Part shown: piece after piece, positions 21,145 to 29,772 of the stretch | How the letters are laid out: each line of letters opens with the position of its first letter | How positions within the stretch are numbered: position 1 is the first letter of the stretch | DNA from: an uncultured Oscillibacter sp. | GTDB lineage: Bacteria > Bacillota > Clostridia > Oscillospirales > Oscillospiraceae | Length of the DNA: 31,517 nt | Direction: 5' to 3' | Assembly: GCA_900542115.1 (NCBI GenBank) | Contig: UQMC01000004.1 | Location: forward strand, 1-31,517 | Translations under genes and position numbers: made by a program | The notes under the pieces: model-generated | The model's input: only the letters and a program-made list of their open reading frames with translations | What the model was told of the DNA's origin: nothing | The model's database searches: none

Positions 21145-22409
21145 CAGCTCACCTCCACGACAATAGGAATTTCCACCGTATTCGCCTCACCAAAGATGGT
21201 GAACTTGATACCGCCATCTACTGTCTCGGCGTAGCCGTTTGTGATGCAGTCAAGGAACTGATTTTCGGCCACTACAAAAGCCGCGTAATCCTCGGCTGTG
21301 CCGGTTCCCGTGTAAGCGTGGTCTACGATGGCCGTGTTCTGCGCCGTCACCCCGGCGATGGCAACCGTCTGTGTCTTGACGCCGGTGTTGCTGTCCTCCA
21401 CCCATGTGGTGCCGATGGTGGCGGTGTAGGTCTTGACGGAGGAAATTTCCGGCAGCTGGCTTGCGGGCACCTTGCCGTCCGCTCCCAGAGACGCCGCGCC
21501 GATGGCCGCAGGGGTAATGGGGTCCTCCCCATCCTTCCCGTGCTGGCTGGCGTGTGTGGCCGCCGCCTTGCCTTCCAGCGCCTCTCGGATGTCCGGGTGG
21601 GCGGCGTCGCTATCGTTATGCTCCGTTACATAGCCCTGTGCCTCCACTTTGGTAGCGAAGTCGCCGCCCACAACTGCCTGTGCCTTCTCTGCCCAATACT
21701 TGGCGTTGTCCGTGTCCTCCCCGGGGCGTGTCCCGGTTCCGCCTACGGCCCAGCTTTGAGCGGTTTTGCTGGCAGTCTCTGCGCCTGCGGCGCTTCCAGC
21801 CGCTGCCGCCGCTGCCGCGCTGGCCTGAGACGCGGAGCCGGATGCCGCCGCCGCCGACTGGCTGGCGGAGCTTGCTGCGCCGGTGGCCGTATTCGCCGCG
21901 TCCTTGGCACTCTGCTCACTGCCCGCCGCCTGAGACGCGCTCCCCGCCGCCGCGTTGGCCTGTGCCGTAGCCCGGGCTACGATACCGGCGGTTTCGTCGG
22001 CTCTGGCCGTCTCCGCCGCCTCTCTGGCGTTTTCGGCGGACACGCGGGAGGCTTCGGCCTCGGACCGGGCTTGCTCTGCCGCTGCCCGTGCCGTTTCCGC
22101 AGATACCCGGCCTTCCTCGGCGGTTACACGCCCCTGCTCTGCCGCTACCCGCGCCGCTTCCGCCTGCTTGCGGCTCTCCTCCGTGGCGTCATCCGTCAGC
22201 ACTGCCGGGATCAGGGTCTCATTGATGTACTTTTTGATAATGTTGCCGCCTTCGTCGAACTTGGCTTTTAGCTCCGCACTGGTCAGACCACCCACGTCGT
22301 TCGGTTCGTCATCCAGCTTCTGAATGATATTCAGATCGCCGTCCAGCAGCTGGATCTCCAGATTGGAGTTAGCTACCACGTTCAGGTCCGCTGTCAATCT
22401 CTTCTCCAT
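21144..22409 (-). CDS. tail fibre protein
   Basis: A 421-residue protein directly following the portal gene. The N-terminal about 60 residues (LTADLNVVANSNLEIQLLDG) probably attach to the tail. Residues about 75-230 are Ala-rich heptads (repeats such as ARVAAEQGRVTAEEGRV and SASQAAAAA-like runs), a trimeric coiled coil typical of fibres. Then come DTDNAKYWAEKAQAVVGG and HASQHGKDGEDPITPAAIGA, a linker common in Firmicutes phage fibres, and a C-terminal beta-rich end. It probably carries the two DUF6273-like proteins encoded just downstream. Confidence 0.8.
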   Translation of the reverse strand: MEKRLTADLNVVANSNLEIQLLDGDLNIIQKLDDEPNDVGGLTSAELKAKFDEGGNIIKKYINETLIPAVLTDDATEESRKQAEAARVAAEQGRVTAEEGRVSAETARAAAEQARSEAEASRVSAENAREAAETARADETAGIVARATAQANAAAGSASQAAGSEQSAKDAANTATGAASSASQSAAAASGSASQASAAAAAAAGSAAGAETASKTAQSWAVGGTGTRPGEDTDNAKYWAEKAQAVVGGDFATKVEAQGYVTEHNDSDAAHPDIREALEGKAAATHASQHGKDGEDPITPAAIGAASLGADGKVPASQLPEISSVKTYTATIGTTWVEDSNTGVKTQTVAIAGVTAQNTAIVDHAYTGTGTAEDYAAFVVAENQFLDCITNGYAETVDGGIKFTIFGEANTVEIPIVVEVS

Positions 22410-24086
22410 TTAAGCACCTACCTCCGTTTTTGGCACTTCGCCTGTCTCGTTGATTTTCCGCTGTAACTGGCCGTATCCGGCCCCGCCCCGAATGGGGACG
22501 TTTTCTTCCTGAGCAACAGGCTGTTCGCCCTCTGCCCCCGGCTGACCGCTGCCAATCATGGCAAGCTCCTGCTGCTGGAGGGTCTGGATCAGTGCCTCCT
22601 TGTCGGTGATCTGACCGGCAGGCAGCCGCTTCAGATATTCCACTGTGGAGATCTTACCCTGCATCAGAAGGTTGTCCAGCGTCTGCATGGCCGCGATCTC
22701 GCTCCAATAGGAAGCCGCGCCCGCGTCCAGTCCGATGGTAAAGGGGATCTCCTTCAGGATGGAGAAGTCAAAGGGGACCACCAATTTGCTGCTGTCATAG
22801 GGGTTGGAGATCTCCACATACCGTTCCCCGTAGTACTCGCCCATAAACTCCATGTAGATGCGCCCCAGATCCTCAATGCTCTGCAAAAGGTTCTGCTTCG
22901 TCAGCTCCATAGGCGTAGCCGCCGCCCGCTGCAAAGCGATAATGGCGGAGGTGTTATCCGGGCGGGTATCGCCCAGCGCCACGTCCGACGCGCCGAGGAA
23001 CTTCTGCGTGTAGCTGATGGCAATGTCAATGAACTGGCTGATCTGGGGGGAAATGCTGGCCGGGTCAATGATCTTCGCCACGCCCTCCACGCTTCCGTTT
23101 ACCGGGATGGCTCCGCCGATCTTGTTCGTCCACTTGGCTACCTTGGTGGAATCGTATACTACCTTCGGATAGGCCAGTGTCATGAGGGAGATCATGGACA
23201 TGGCGAACAGCTTGTTTACAAAGATCTGGTTTGGGAGCAGGCCGGTAATCATGGCCTGCCCGTGATAGCAGTCCTGCACATAGTCCCAGTTCATCCATGT
23301 CAGGGGATACAGCTTGATACCGAGGTCCAGATCGCCCCGGATCTCCGCCTGCCGGGTACACTCGTAGGCGTGGACGGTGCCGGTCTCGTCATCCTTCCAC
23401 AGCCGGAGCAGCACCGTCACCTTGTTCCCGCTGCCGCTCATGGAATCCATGTAGTTGTTTCCGCAGTCCTTGTTGTCCGGCTGAATCTCGTCCGGGTCCT
23501 TGCCGTACCGCTTGGCCCGCTTCCGGGCCTCGCTCAGCAGCATTCGCCGTTCCAGAATGATGTAGGGCTGGCTCTGCACGTCCCGGTTGTTGGGATTGCC
23601 GAACAAAACCTGCGTATTCATCAGGACCTCCGTGCGGATGGCGCCCTTGCTGGCCTGCCCGGTCTCCGCTGTATCGTCCCAGTAGGTATACATACAGCCG
23701 TCACCGTCCACGGCGGCATTGCGGGTATACTCCCGGATGCGCCCGCCGATGCTGTTATGCTCGAAGATGGACGCAAACTGATCGTTGAGAATGTCGGCCA
23801 CCAGCTCCAAGGTCTGCGTGTTCCGCTCCCCGCTGGAGGACATGGCCCGCGCCCACAGTTTCAGATTATCCGTGGAGATATTCGCTACGGAGAACAGCAC
23901 CACTCGTTTCAGAAAGTTAAATACGGGGGTTGGGAGGCCGTTGCTCTGCACACCCTCCCACTGCTTTCCGATGAAGAAATTCTCGTTGGTCTCCACGCAG
24001 TCATAGAGATCAATACCGCTGTTGAAGCTGATCCCCGCGCTGTATTCCTTGCCGACCCGCTCCGGGGTCATCGTCTGTTTGCTCAT
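22410..24086 (-). CDS. portal protein
   Basis: A 558-residue portal, usual length for podoviruses. N-terminal YDCVETNENFFIGKQWEGV is the common portal opening (residues about 28-46); the middle carries FNFLKRVVLFSVANIS and the C-terminal half has DTRPDNTSAIIALQRAAATP, typical of the wing/stem-tunnel region. The end is Gln/Pro-rich. Twelve copies would form the packaging channel and bind the large terminase. It lies downstream of the nozzle gene, not beside the terminase as in most phages. AAGGGGTG serves as ribosome binding site. Confidence 0.85.
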   Translation of the reverse strand: MSKQTMTPERVGKEYSAGISFNSGIDLYDCVETNENFFIGKQWEGVQSNGLPTPVFNFLKRVVLFSVANISTDNLKLWARAMSSSGERNTQTLELVADILNDQFASIFEHNSIGGRIREYTRNAAVDGDGCMYTYWDDTAETGQASKGAIRTEVLMNTQVLFGNPNNRDVQSQPYIILERRMLLSEARKRAKRYGKDPDEIQPDNKDCGNNYMDSMSGSGNKVTVLLRLWKDDETGTVHAYECTRQAEIRGDLDLGIKLYPLTWMNWDYVQDCYHGQAMITGLLPNQIFVNKLFAMSMISLMTLAYPKVVYDSTKVAKWTNKIGGAIPVNGSVEGVAKIIDPASISPQISQFIDIAISYTQKFLGASDVALGDTRPDNTSAIIALQRAAATPMELTKQNLLQSIEDLGRIYMEFMGEYYGERYVEISNPYDSSKLVVPFDFSILKEIPFTIGLDAGAASYWSEIAAMQTLDNLLMQGKISTVEYLKRLPAGQITDKEALIQTLQQQELAMIGSGQPGAEGEQPVAQEENVPIRGGAGYGQLQRKINETGEVPKTEVGA

Positions 24087-24098
24087 GGGTTCACCCCT

Positions 24099-25946
24099 TT
24101 ATTTCACATTCCCGGTATAGCGGAGCTGCACATCCGTCTCCAGAACCGTTGCGGTAGACGATGCCGATTTGCTCTTGAATACCAGCTTGTAGAAGGTGGC
24201 CTTCTTCACCTTCATCTTCACCCGCCGTACCTGCGGCTTTCGGTTGGTGCCGAAAGACCAGTGGGCGAAATCCGCATGGGCAAAGGTGGTCAGGCCGGAG
24301 GATACGGTTTTCTCCGGGTAGTCGCTGCGGCGGTTGGTCTCCACCGTCACGTGCACACGGGCGTTGCTCTCCGGCTGGATCGCCACGAAAATAAGCGGGC
24401 TGTATTTCAGCACCCAGTCCCGGTCAAAGTCCATGGAGCCGGTGGCCGCGTAGGCGTCAATGTCCTTGCCGTCATCGTTCCGGTACTGCCGGGAAAGATG
24501 CACCACGCCGCCGTCGGGCCGGAAGCCGTAGGTCTCCAGCCCTACCTCCACCATGGCCCGGAAGCTCAATCCGGTGTAGAGATACCATGCGTCCGCGCCG
24601 TAGTTCAGGATCAGCGCCTTGTCTCCGTACATCCACCAGTATTCCTGCGCCGATTTTCGGTTGAAGGTCCGGGTCTCTGCCATATCAAATCCTTGCAGCG
24701 TCACCTCTACCCGGTTGCTGATCCGTTCCGCGTTCCGCTCGTCAAAGGTGATGTTTCCGCCGGTGGATACGCTCCGCCACCGGTACACCGCCTGATCGTC
24801 CAGCGTCAGGGGGTTGTTCTCCAGAATGTCCACCTGCCCCGGAGCCTTGTTGCCGAACTGCCGGTTGACAGGGGTCACATAGAACGCCGCCGTGGTAACG
24901 TCCGTAGCCGTTACCAGCGTGGAATAGCTCATGGAGTAGGTGGCGTCCTGTTTGAATACCACCAGCCGTGCGTAATGACGCACCATGCCGGTGATGGGCG
25001 TGTTGGCCTCGCCCACCTCTGCCTCGTACAGATCCGGGAAATATTCCGCCGAAGGCTTTCCGGTGGCGGAATCAATACCGGAGTAAATGGTCTTGTTGGT
25101 GCCGTCTCCGTAGAGGAACACGCGGCTGTCTGTCTGGCCGTTGTAAAGCTCGGAGAAGCGCATCCCAGTCACCTGCGCCCGTTCTCCGTTGCCGCTGCGA
25201 TAGACCAGCTCCAGTGTGTTGGTCCCGGCGGCTGGGGCGGGGGTAATGGTGAAGGTCCGTGCCTTCAGGTCAGAGGTGTAGGTCTGTGCCGTGTCTCCGA
25301 TCTTCACAGAGATAATCTCATCCACCGTCTTTTCCGGGATGTGGAAAACCGTCTCCTTGCCGTCCGGGGAATACAGCACCTTTCGCTTGCCCGTCAGCCG
25401 GTTCACGTTTTCCAGCAGAAACCCGCCGCCCGCAGGCGTGGTGGCGTTCATCACTGTGGGGATATAGCCCTCCACCGCCGCAAAGCTGCTGTCCTCCTTG
25501 CCGTCCCAGCTCATGTACTCATGGCCGTTCAGCAGATAGACCTTGTTGGAAAACCCGAAGAACGAGGTCTGGTCCTGTGTGCACTGGCCCACAACCTTGG
25601 TTGTTGCCGCCGCCGGGTCCAGAGAGAAGATCAGCCCGCCGAAGGCGGCAAGGGTCCGCTGCTTGCTGTCTACCACGCCCTCCCACGCCCCGGAGAAAAC
25701 AGGGCTCTCTGTGGGGGCTGTGTGGCCGCTCTCCGCGCACCATGCGTCCCATGCCGTTTTCAGGTTCAGGACTGTCTTGGTGCCGGGGCGCAGCTGCAAA
25801 TGCTTCTCCCGCGTCACCCGGAAATTCCGCATCTTGCTCATTTCGCCGTTCTTGATCTTGGTATCGCCGTCAGGGTTTTCGTTCAGGCCCAGAAACTGGC
25901 GGATCTTCAACACCTGAATATCGTTGCTGGATGTGATTTGAGCCAT
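24099..25946 (-). CDS. tail nozzle / tubular protein B-like
   Basis: A 615-residue beta-rich protein. The N-terminal LKIRQFLGLNENPDGDTKIK, with NGEMSKMRNFRVTREKHLQL, is the pattern of podovirus tail-nozzle (T7 gp12 / P22 gp10-like) proteins, which form a beta-propeller at the end of the short tail. Later repeats such as SRVFLYGDGTNKTIYSG and DATYSMSYSTLVTATDVTTA fit propeller blades. It is the clearest evidence that the virion is short-tailed. It lies between the large terminase and the portal genes. Confidence 0.7.
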   Translation of the reverse strand: MAQITSSNDIQVLKIRQFLGLNENPDGDTKIKNGEMSKMRNFRVTREKHLQLRPGTKTVLNLKTAWDAWCAESGHTAPTESPVFSGAWEGVVDSKQRTLAAFGGLIFSLDPAAATTKVVGQCTQDQTSFFGFSNKVYLLNGHEYMSWDGKEDSSFAAVEGYIPTVMNATTPAGGGFLLENVNRLTGKRKVLYSPDGKETVFHIPEKTVDEIISVKIGDTAQTYTSDLKARTFTITPAPAAGTNTLELVYRSGNGERAQVTGMRFSELYNGQTDSRVFLYGDGTNKTIYSGIDSATGKPSAEYFPDLYEAEVGEANTPITGMVRHYARLVVFKQDATYSMSYSTLVTATDVTTAAFYVTPVNRQFGNKAPGQVDILENNPLTLDDQAVYRWRSVSTGGNITFDERNAERISNRVEVTLQGFDMAETRTFNRKSAQEYWWMYGDKALILNYGADAWYLYTGLSFRAMVEVGLETYGFRPDGGVVHLSRQYRNDDGKDIDAYAATGSMDFDRDWVLKYSPLIFVAIQPESNARVHVTVETNRRSDYPEKTVSSGLTTFAHADFAHWSFGTNRKPQVRRVKMKVKKATFYKLVFKSKSASSTATVLETDVQLRYTGNVK

Positions 25947-25960
25947 CGTCCGGGCCCCCT

Positions 25961-27346
25961 TTATCCGTAGGATAGATAATCGGCGGTCATTTCCCCGCCC
26001 GTCATCACGTCATCGTAATCCTCGCCCTCGTCGAAATCGTCCACGATCTTTTCCACGGTTTTCTGTGCGCCCAGAACGCGGGTCACGCAGAAATACCGGG
26101 CAGCGTCGCAGATATGGGTGATCTCGTGGGGCTCCGTGGCGCAGTCCGATGGGTTTTTCTCGTCATGCTGGATGGAGGGCAGGTTGCGGATCAGGCCCAC
26201 GCAGTTTTCCGTTACCAGCAGTCCGGGCCGGTCCGTGTCGCTCTTCATAGGCTTCAGCAGCTCCTTAACGGCCATCCAGCCCTGAACGCGGTTGTTACTG
26301 GCCTTCAGCAGCCCCAGCCCGTTCTGCGCGAAGATCTCCGCCATGCTCCGGCCGCTGTCCTTCTGCCGGTTCCACATATCCGGCGGGGCAATGGTGAACT
26401 CAATGTGCTCCTCCGGCGGGGTCAGGGCATTTGCCAGCTTTGCCGCCTCGGATACGATCAAGCCGCTTTGCTGTACCTCACGGTACACATAGGCCCGCCC
26501 CTCAAAGTCCACCGCCACCCAAAGGCAGGCGAACATATCAAGGCCGTAGTCGAACGCCCGGTATTTCTTCCACTCCCGGGGCACCCGCACAAAAGGCGAG
26601 ATCACATGGGTCTCCCGCCGGAACTCCGGGAAGAACGTGCCTGCCATGGCGTTCCAATCGCCGTAGCGCCACGCCCGCCGCACATCCTCCGGCAGTAGGT
26701 CCAGCATTTGCTTGTACTCCGGGGACGCTTCCAAAAGCTGAGGGTTATCGTCCACCGTGGCGGGGATGAAGGTGTAATCCTTGGCCTTTTCCCCCTCCCG
26801 ATACTCTCGGTCCACGAACAGCCGCTTTACCCACAGATGGCCGATGCCGCCGGGGTTGCAGGTCAGGTACATCCGCCGGGGAACCTTCGTGGAGCCGCGC
26901 AGACACGCGCCCAGCGTCCGGAACTGTCCCTCTGTAAACTGGGTGGCCTCCTCCATGAAGATCCAGTCAAATTCAAGGCCCTGATATTCCTGATCGTCTC
27001 CGGCTCCGTAGTGGCCGAATTTGATGATGCTGCCGTTGCAGAAGAACATCATGCGCATACTGCCGTTGTAGCTGCCCACCTCCGGCGGGATCAGCTTCTG
27101 CATAGGCAGAATGATGTTCTGCTCCAATTCCGGGTACTCCTGGCGCACGATCAGGATCTTGATGCCGGGGTAGGTAAGCGCGCCGCCTGCCGCCTTCCGC
27201 AGCAGAACGTGTGTCTTGCCGCCGCCTCTGGCACCGCCGTAAGCCGTGTACCGGCTCCGGGACTGGCAGAACTGCTTCTGTTTGGGGTTCAGCGTCCCCA
27301 AATCCACTTGTACCGTTCCGCCTGCTGTCTGTTTATATCGAGGCAT
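25961..27346 (-). CDS. terL: terminase large subunit
   Basis: A 461-residue packaging motor with AAGGAG before its start. ATPase: Walker A GGARGGGKT (37-45), Walker B FDWIFMEEA (126-134), and coupling motif LTCNPGG (161-167). Nuclease: AFDYG (Asp266), PPDMW (Asp323) and CDAARY (Asp414), the RNase H-like triad. Length and order match Terminase_6-type proteins. It translocates DNA through the portal and cuts the concatemer. The gene lies downstream of the capsid gene and away from the possible small subunit at 30469-30990, an unusual order. Confidence 0.93.
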   Translation of the reverse strand: MPRYKQTAGGTVQVDLGTLNPKQKQFCQSRSRYTAYGGARGGGKTHVLLRKAAGGALTYPGIKILIVRQEYPELEQNIILPMQKLIPPEVGSYNGSMRMMFFCNGSIIKFGHYGAGDDQEYQGLEFDWIFMEEATQFTEGQFRTLGACLRGSTKVPRRMYLTCNPGGIGHLWVKRLFVDREYREGEKAKDYTFIPATVDDNPQLLEASPEYKQMLDLLPEDVRRAWRYGDWNAMAGTFFPEFRRETHVISPFVRVPREWKKYRAFDYGLDMFACLWVAVDFEGRAYVYREVQQSGLIVSEAAKLANALTPPEEHIEFTIAPPDMWNRQKDSGRSMAEIFAQNGLGLLKASNNRVQGWMAVKELLKPMKSDTDRPGLLVTENCVGLIRNLPSIQHDEKNPSDCATEPHEITHICDAARYFCVTRVLGAQKTVEKIVDDFDEGEDYDDVMTGGEMTADYLSYG

Positions 27347-27366
27347 AATCGCTCCTTATATCTGGC

Positions 27367-27430
27367 GGACGGGCCGGGTTCATGCACCCGCTCCGTCCAT
27401 ATAGGCGGGAAGGGGCCGCAGCCCCCTCCC
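27367..27430 (-). other. two hairpins between capsid and terminase genes
   Basis: Hairpin 1: GGACGG (27367-27372) with CCGTCC (27393-27398), plus inner GGGT/ACCC. Hairpin 2: GGGGC (27412-27416) with GCCCC (27421-27425), extended by GGG/CCC. In the gene direction hairpin 2 comes right after the capsid stop. Without a T-tract they more likely reduce read-through or protect the capsid mRNA end. Confidence 0.5.
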
Positions 27431-27436
27431 ATGAGA

Positions 27437-28489
27437 TCACTCGTAATCCTTGGTGCCCTCGATGCCCACGCAGCCGTCCTTGGTGCCTACGGCCCGCAGG
27501 GTCTGACCGGCGGTCAGAGTCACAGGGGCGGTGTAGACCTCGGCGGTGGTGGAGTACCGGGGGTTGGTGCCGTCGGTGGTGTACTTGAACACCACACCGG
27601 AAGCAGTGGCGATGGTCACGGCATGGCCGCTGATAGACAGGGTGGGGGCGGCCAGAATCGCAGCATTGCCGCACACGGCAACACCGTCACCCTTGGCACC
27701 CAGCACAAAGCTGTCATAGTAGGTCACGCCCTGCACCACGGGGCCGGAATAGCCCTGCACCTCGGTCAGGATGTTGTACTTCTGGAGCTTCACAGGGTCC
27801 ACGGTGCAGCCCTTGTGCTTGATGAAGAAGTACACACCGGCAGGCATATAGCTGGTGGGAATGGGCTTCACGCGGCAGCCGTCGAACTCACCCACAACGC
27901 CCTTCGCCAGAGCCTCCTTGCCCAGAGCATCCACGCCGATGTAATCGGGCATCTGCTTGAGCAGCTTGTAGTACTCGGTGGCGATGTAGAGGGTGCGGCC
28001 CTCCAGAGGCACCAGCGCGTCGGTCATCTTCGCGTTCAGGTCGATGATGAGACCGCCGATAGTGGCCTTGGTGGGGGCGGTAGCCTCCTTCACGGCGATG
28101 TTCGCGCCCATGACCCACTTCTTGATGCGGTGCTTGTCCATGCCGGGGATGGTCACCTCGTCCAGCTGACGGCGCAGAGCGCTGCCCGCGGACTTCTGGA
28201 TGGCCTGATCGGTCTGGTCCAGCGCGTCGATGGTGAAGGAGAAGGCGGGCTGCATCTCGCAGGTCATCTCCTGAAGGGTGTCACCCACGTCATGGACCTC
28301 GCCAAAGCGGTTGGAGCCGCTGCGGGTGTACTGGGTCTCAGGCACGGTGTTCACGCTGCCGATGCGAATGGTGCGGCTGTTTGGATTCAGCCAGGAATAG
28401 CTGTTGCCGCAGTCATCGGCGGTGATGGAGGCTTTCTTGAAGCGCTCCGCGATTTTGGTTGCGTACTTGATTGCATAGTTGATAGCCAT
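27437..28489 (-). CDS. major capsid protein with C-terminal Ig-like domain
   Basis: A 350-residue coat protein following the scaffold gene. Residues 1-280 look like an HK97-fold coat: N-terminal helices, TRTIRIGSVN-like beta strand, SFTIDALDQTDQAIQKSAGS, TLYIATEYYKLLKQMPDYIG. Residues about 282-350 (VVFKYTTDGTNPRYSTTAEV; TLTAGQTLRAVGTKDG) match a chitobiase C-terminal / Fn3-like Ig domain that would project from the capsid surface. Such domains are known on several phage capsids and may bind mucus or glycans. Coat assignment comes mainly from order and size; the Ig-like domain is clear. Confidence 0.8.
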   Translation of the reverse strand: MAINYAIKYATKIAERFKKASITADDCGNSYSWLNPNSRTIRIGSVNTVPETQYTRSGSNRFGEVHDVGDTLQEMTCEMQPAFSFTIDALDQTDQAIQKSAGSALRRQLDEVTIPGMDKHRIKKWVMGANIAVKEATAPTKATIGGLIIDLNAKMTDALVPLEGRTLYIATEYYKLLKQMPDYIGVDALGKEALAKGVVGEFDGCRVKPIPTSYMPAGVYFFIKHKGCTVDPVKLQKYNILTEVQGYSGPVVQGVTYYDSFVLGAKGDGVAVCGNAAILAAPTLSISGHAVTIATASGVVFKYTTDGTNPRYSTTAEVYTAPVTLTAGQTLRAVGTKDGCVGIEGTKDYE

Positions 28490-28536
28490 AGGTAAAAACC
28501 TCTCTTTCGTCCGGTTTCCCCATAGGCAAAGTGCCG

Positions 28537-29448
28537 TTACATGGCACTGTCAAAGGCATCTCCGAAATCGTCCCGCGTCTTGGAGCAGTCCCCGGCGCTT
28601 CTCATGCTGCCGGTGGAGCGCTCCGCGTTCCGCTGGTTCTGCCGTACGGAGGCGGTCTCCCGCTTGGCGTCTGCTATTTCTTGCTCTAATCGTCCATTGT
28701 TGAAACGTGCATAAGCTGCCACCAAAGAGGAACCGTTCCGCACATCCGCCCACACTTGAGGCGGAATGCTGTTGGGGTCCTTTGCTGCCTCGGGGAATGT
28801 CTGTTGAAATTCCTGAATGTCCGCCTGTCGGCGGCTTGCCGCCTCGGCCTCGGCCCTCTGGGCCTGCGCCATGGCGTCCTGCTGGGCCTGCCGCTCCGCT
28901 TCTGCGGCGGCCACAACGGCCTCCCGGTCCTCAAGCTCCACGGAGCGCCGTGCGTCCGCTTCACTTAAGCCCTCGGCCTGCTTGGCCTGCGCCCGGAGCA
29001 TGGAAATGTATTCCTTGGTGTTCAGCCCCTGCTGGTTTGCAAAGCGGTTGACCATCTCCATCACAGGCTTAAACTCGTCATACTGGCTGCGGATGCGGTC
29101 ATAGTCCATGCCCTTCTGGGCCAGTGCCACCATTTCCGCTTCGTTTGCCTGCCGCACTTCGCCCATGTGCCGCAGTTCCCATGTCTGGGGCCGTGCGTCC
29201 ACGGTCTCCGCCTCGGTCTGCTGCGTCAGGGCTGCCTGTTCCGCATCTGCGGGGGGCTCGGTGCCCTCATCCGGCGTCTCTGCGCTCTCACTAAGGTCCT
29301 CGACAGGCGTTTCCTCGCCAGTCTCCATCGGCTCTGCGGTCTCCTCCGGCTGGTCTGCCGTCATCTCCGCGCCGCCGCCCCAGTCCTCCAGAAAAGCGTC
29401 CTCGTTTGCAGTCACTTCACCGGCGGTCTGGTCTAAAATTTCGTCCAT
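28537..29448 (-). CDS. scaffolding protein
   Basis: A 303-residue protein starting at ATG 29448; the extension to 29562 is rejected because it crosses the hairpin leader. The first about 100 residues are very acidic (ETAEPMETGEETPVEDLSES). The middle and C-terminal parts are helical and Gln/Glu/Ala-rich (VELEDREAVVAAAEAERQAQ), with an end of charged residues. This composition, and the place directly before the capsid gene, are typical of podovirus scaffolds, which guide procapsid assembly and then leave. It is probably under control of the twin hairpins in its leader. Confidence 0.75.
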   Translation of the reverse strand: MDEILDQTAGEVTANEDAFLEDWGGGAEMTADQPEETAEPMETGEETPVEDLSESAETPDEGTEPPADAEQAALTQQTEAETVDARPQTWELRHMGEVRQANEAEMVALAQKGMDYDRIRSQYDEFKPVMEMVNRFANQQGLNTKEYISMLRAQAKQAEGLSEADARRSVELEDREAVVAAAEAERQAQQDAMAQAQRAEAEAASRRQADIQEFQQTFPEAAKDPNSIPPQVWADVRNGSSLVAAYARFNNGRLEQEIADAKRETASVRQNQRNAERSTGSMRSAGDCSKTRDDFGDAFDSAM

Positions 29449-29462
29449 ATTGGCCTCTTTCC

Positions 29463-29513
29463 CCGGCCTGGTCTGGCCGGTTTTTTGTATTTTCAAAGCC
29501 TGGTCTGGCTTTG
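29463..29513 (-). promoter_or_regulatory. twin hairpins with identical loops in the scaffold leader
   Basis: On the minus strand, two stem-loops share the core CC-AGACCA-GG. Hairpin B (29494-29513): CAAAGCC, loop AGACCA, GGCTTTG. Hairpin A (29463-29480): CCGGCC, loop AGACCA, GGCCGG. The loops are identical while the outer stems differ and still pair. Hairpin A ends 14 bases before the scaffold start. On the plus strand hairpin A is followed by TTTTTT and would act as a terminator. Confidence 0.6.
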
Positions 29514-29541
29514 TTGATAAAACAAAAACGAGACCACAAGA

Positions 29542-29557
29542 AACGGCTTTCGCCGTT
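29542..29557 (-). terminator. short GNRA hairpin after zinc-ribbon gene
   Basis: On the minus strand AACGGC-GAAA-GCCGTT (GNRA tetraloop) is followed, after about a dozen bases, by a T-rich stretch. A weak terminator or attenuator ahead of the scaffold gene is possible. Confidence 0.35.
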
Positions 29558-29583
29558 CTCATGGCCTCGTTGGGCTCTCGCTG

Positions 29584-29772
29584 TTATTCGGTTTTGATGG
29601 GGAAGGGGACGTCTGTATCCAGCTCCCGCCCCTCAAAAATGGTGGGGTAATGGCTCACCTTGCATCTTCGGCAGTAAATAGGCGTGTTGTAGATCACACT
29701 GCCCGGTTCGATGTGCTGAAGCGCTTTCCCGCAGATAGGGCAGCGGTAGACCCACGTCCCATCTACCACCAT
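29584..29772 (-). CDS. zinc ribbon protein (Cys-rich KTR-like)
   Basis: A 62-residue protein overlapping the end of the adaptor-like gene. CPICGKALQHIEPGSVIYNT leads to PIYCRRCK, giving two C-x2-C pairs spaced as in the cysteine-rich KTR family of Firmicutes phages and hosts. It probably binds zinc. Role unknown; small zinc ribbons in late operons may regulate translation or assist packaging. Confidence 0.65.
   Translation of the reverse strand: MVVDGTWVYRCPICGKALQHIEPGSVIYNTPIYCRRCKVSHYPTIFEGRELDTDVPFPIKTE

Noticed and set aside
23262..25970. 902-codon plus-strand frame
   Set aside because: Shadow of the portal and nozzle genes on the other strand.
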